From Nectonema munidae (lineage: Eukaryota; Nematomorpha; Nectonematoida; Nectonematidae): a DNA stretch of 64,000 bases. Numbering within the stretch: the stretch's first letter is position 1; every line of letters begins with the position of its first letter. Below, piece after piece: positions 63,080-64,000 of this stretch. Position numbers and translations under genes: made by a program. A model generated the notes under the pieces. The model saw only the letters and a list, made by a program, of their open reading frames with translations. It had not been told where the DNA came from and searched no databases. The DNA is taken from NCBI GenBank assembly GCA_030549495.1, contig JAUIRK010000150.1, forward strand, positions 62,001 through 126,000, written 5' to 3'.

Positions 63080-63590
63080 AAAAACACTTTTATCTTCTAG
63101 GATGGAGAAGTTACCCTGCCTCTGTTTAAATCTTTAGTTAGACCCCTTCTTGAATATGGAAATGGGATTTTTGCCTATTTCTCGATAAGTAACATGAAAA
63201 AATAGATAACGTGCCAAGAGTGTTCTCCAAACATTTGAAAAGTTTAGAAACTTTAACGTATGCCGAAAGACTAAAAACGCTGAACTTGCCTTCTCTGTAT
63301 CCAGAACGATGAGAAATCAAATGATAACCTCTTCTAGATAAAAATATCTTGCCTGATTAAAAATATATATATATATATATATTTAAAGTAATAAATACCG
63401 ACAGCGCTACTTTTCTCCAAGAGCATTAAATAGAAATGGAATATCCTACCTAATGACATTCTTCTTTCTCAAAGTGTTGATCTTTTCAAGAAGAAGTTGG
63501 ATGAATTATGGTTCTTCTTGATCCATTATTCTCAGATGCCATTTTCATAAGTATCAGCTAGTGAATTAGAATCGTTTTATGATTCGTGTA
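63080..63590 (+). mobile_element. LINE C-terminal fragment
   Basis: The reading PLFKSLVRPLLEYGNGIFAY, then TLTYAERLKTLNLPSLYPER is the conserved C-terminal block of CR1/Jockey RT proteins (LYKSLVRPHLEY...LSYEERLKxLxLPTL). It continues out of frame with FSPRALN and a decayed tail to about 63560. It is opposite in orientation to the neighbouring LINE copy and contains a (TA)n run at 63363-63380. Confidence 0.82.
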
Positions 63591-63599
63591 TGATAATAG

Positions 63600-64000
63600 A
63601 GACGTCCTTTTCTGAACCACTTGTGATGAAAAACACACGTATAGGAGTAGTGGACATGAAAAGTGATAGCGTTCTTAAATCTGTTTCTATGAGTTATATA
63701 GATACAAAACATTTTTTACATCTCGTCAATAAACACTCAGCATGTATACACTTTTGGTGAAAAGATATTTTCTATTTCCTATAGTTTATATACTTATTAC
63801 AACACTTATTTTCATGAATGTGAACATTGCCGTTTCAAAACATCCTTAAAAGTTTAACCGATACAAACCTTTTAAAAACAAAAATAATTAAGAAAATTTT
63901 CTGCCCCAAATTTCACCCTAAAAAAGATTTCATTTGAGGGCGGCCTTGTCTCTACTCTCATTTGATTTTAAAATTTTGACTCTGCTTAAATTATTTTTCT
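63600..64000. other. Non-coding end of window
   Basis: Nothing recognisable. Confidence 0.4.

Overview
The window is AT-rich DNA from an animal nuclear genome. The genes are split by kilobase-sized introns, and the space between exons is filled with decayed transposons. The host genes are bilaterian: a PI3-kinase regulatory subunit, a UNC4-type homeobox gene and tafazzin. An invertebrate is likely. The AT richness and density of hAT, pogo and CR1/Jockey-like elements would suit an arthropod such as a copepod, but that placement is a guess.

Layout. 1-10.1 kb is repeat territory: a duplicated non-coding segment, a hAT-like transposase fossil (+), a LINE tail with an RNase H domain (+), a small inverted-repeat element and a LINE RT fragment (-). 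10.6-11.7 kb holds an intact, intronless tafazzin gene (+); a 110-bp copy of part of it lies 2 kb downstream. 12.4 kb has a fold-back element with a perfect 37-bp inverted repeat and a hammerhead-like core in its loop. 14.7-15.7 kb is a LINE fragment.

16.2-40.85 kb is the main discovery: nine exons (+) of a PI3K class IA regulatory (p85/p60-like) gene. Every SH2 domain is split by an intron at the same place and phase. There are three SH2 domains, not two: SH2-A, a serine-rich linker exon, SH2-B, the inter-SH2 coiled coil, and the C-terminal SH2. Intron phases join all of these in one reading frame. The one uncertain junction lies between the coiled coil and the last SH2. The 5' end of the gene was not found.

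41.7-42.2 kb has a pogo/Tigger remnant (+). 42.7-48.9 kb is a ZBED5-like hAT element with 8-bp target duplications. It is split by a 3.7-kb TTAA-flanked piggyBac-like non-autonomous element that carries an internal satellite array.

49.3-55.7 kb holds three exons (-) of a UNC4/Uncx homeobox gene, with an eh1-like Groucho-binding motif in the last exon. Its 5' end lies upstream, in sequence occupied by a 3-kb hAT element (-) and LINE/SINE fragments to 63.6 kb.

All calls were made by eye from sequence and translation. Splice sites are inferred from GT/AG, phase and protein family fit, with no transcript evidence.
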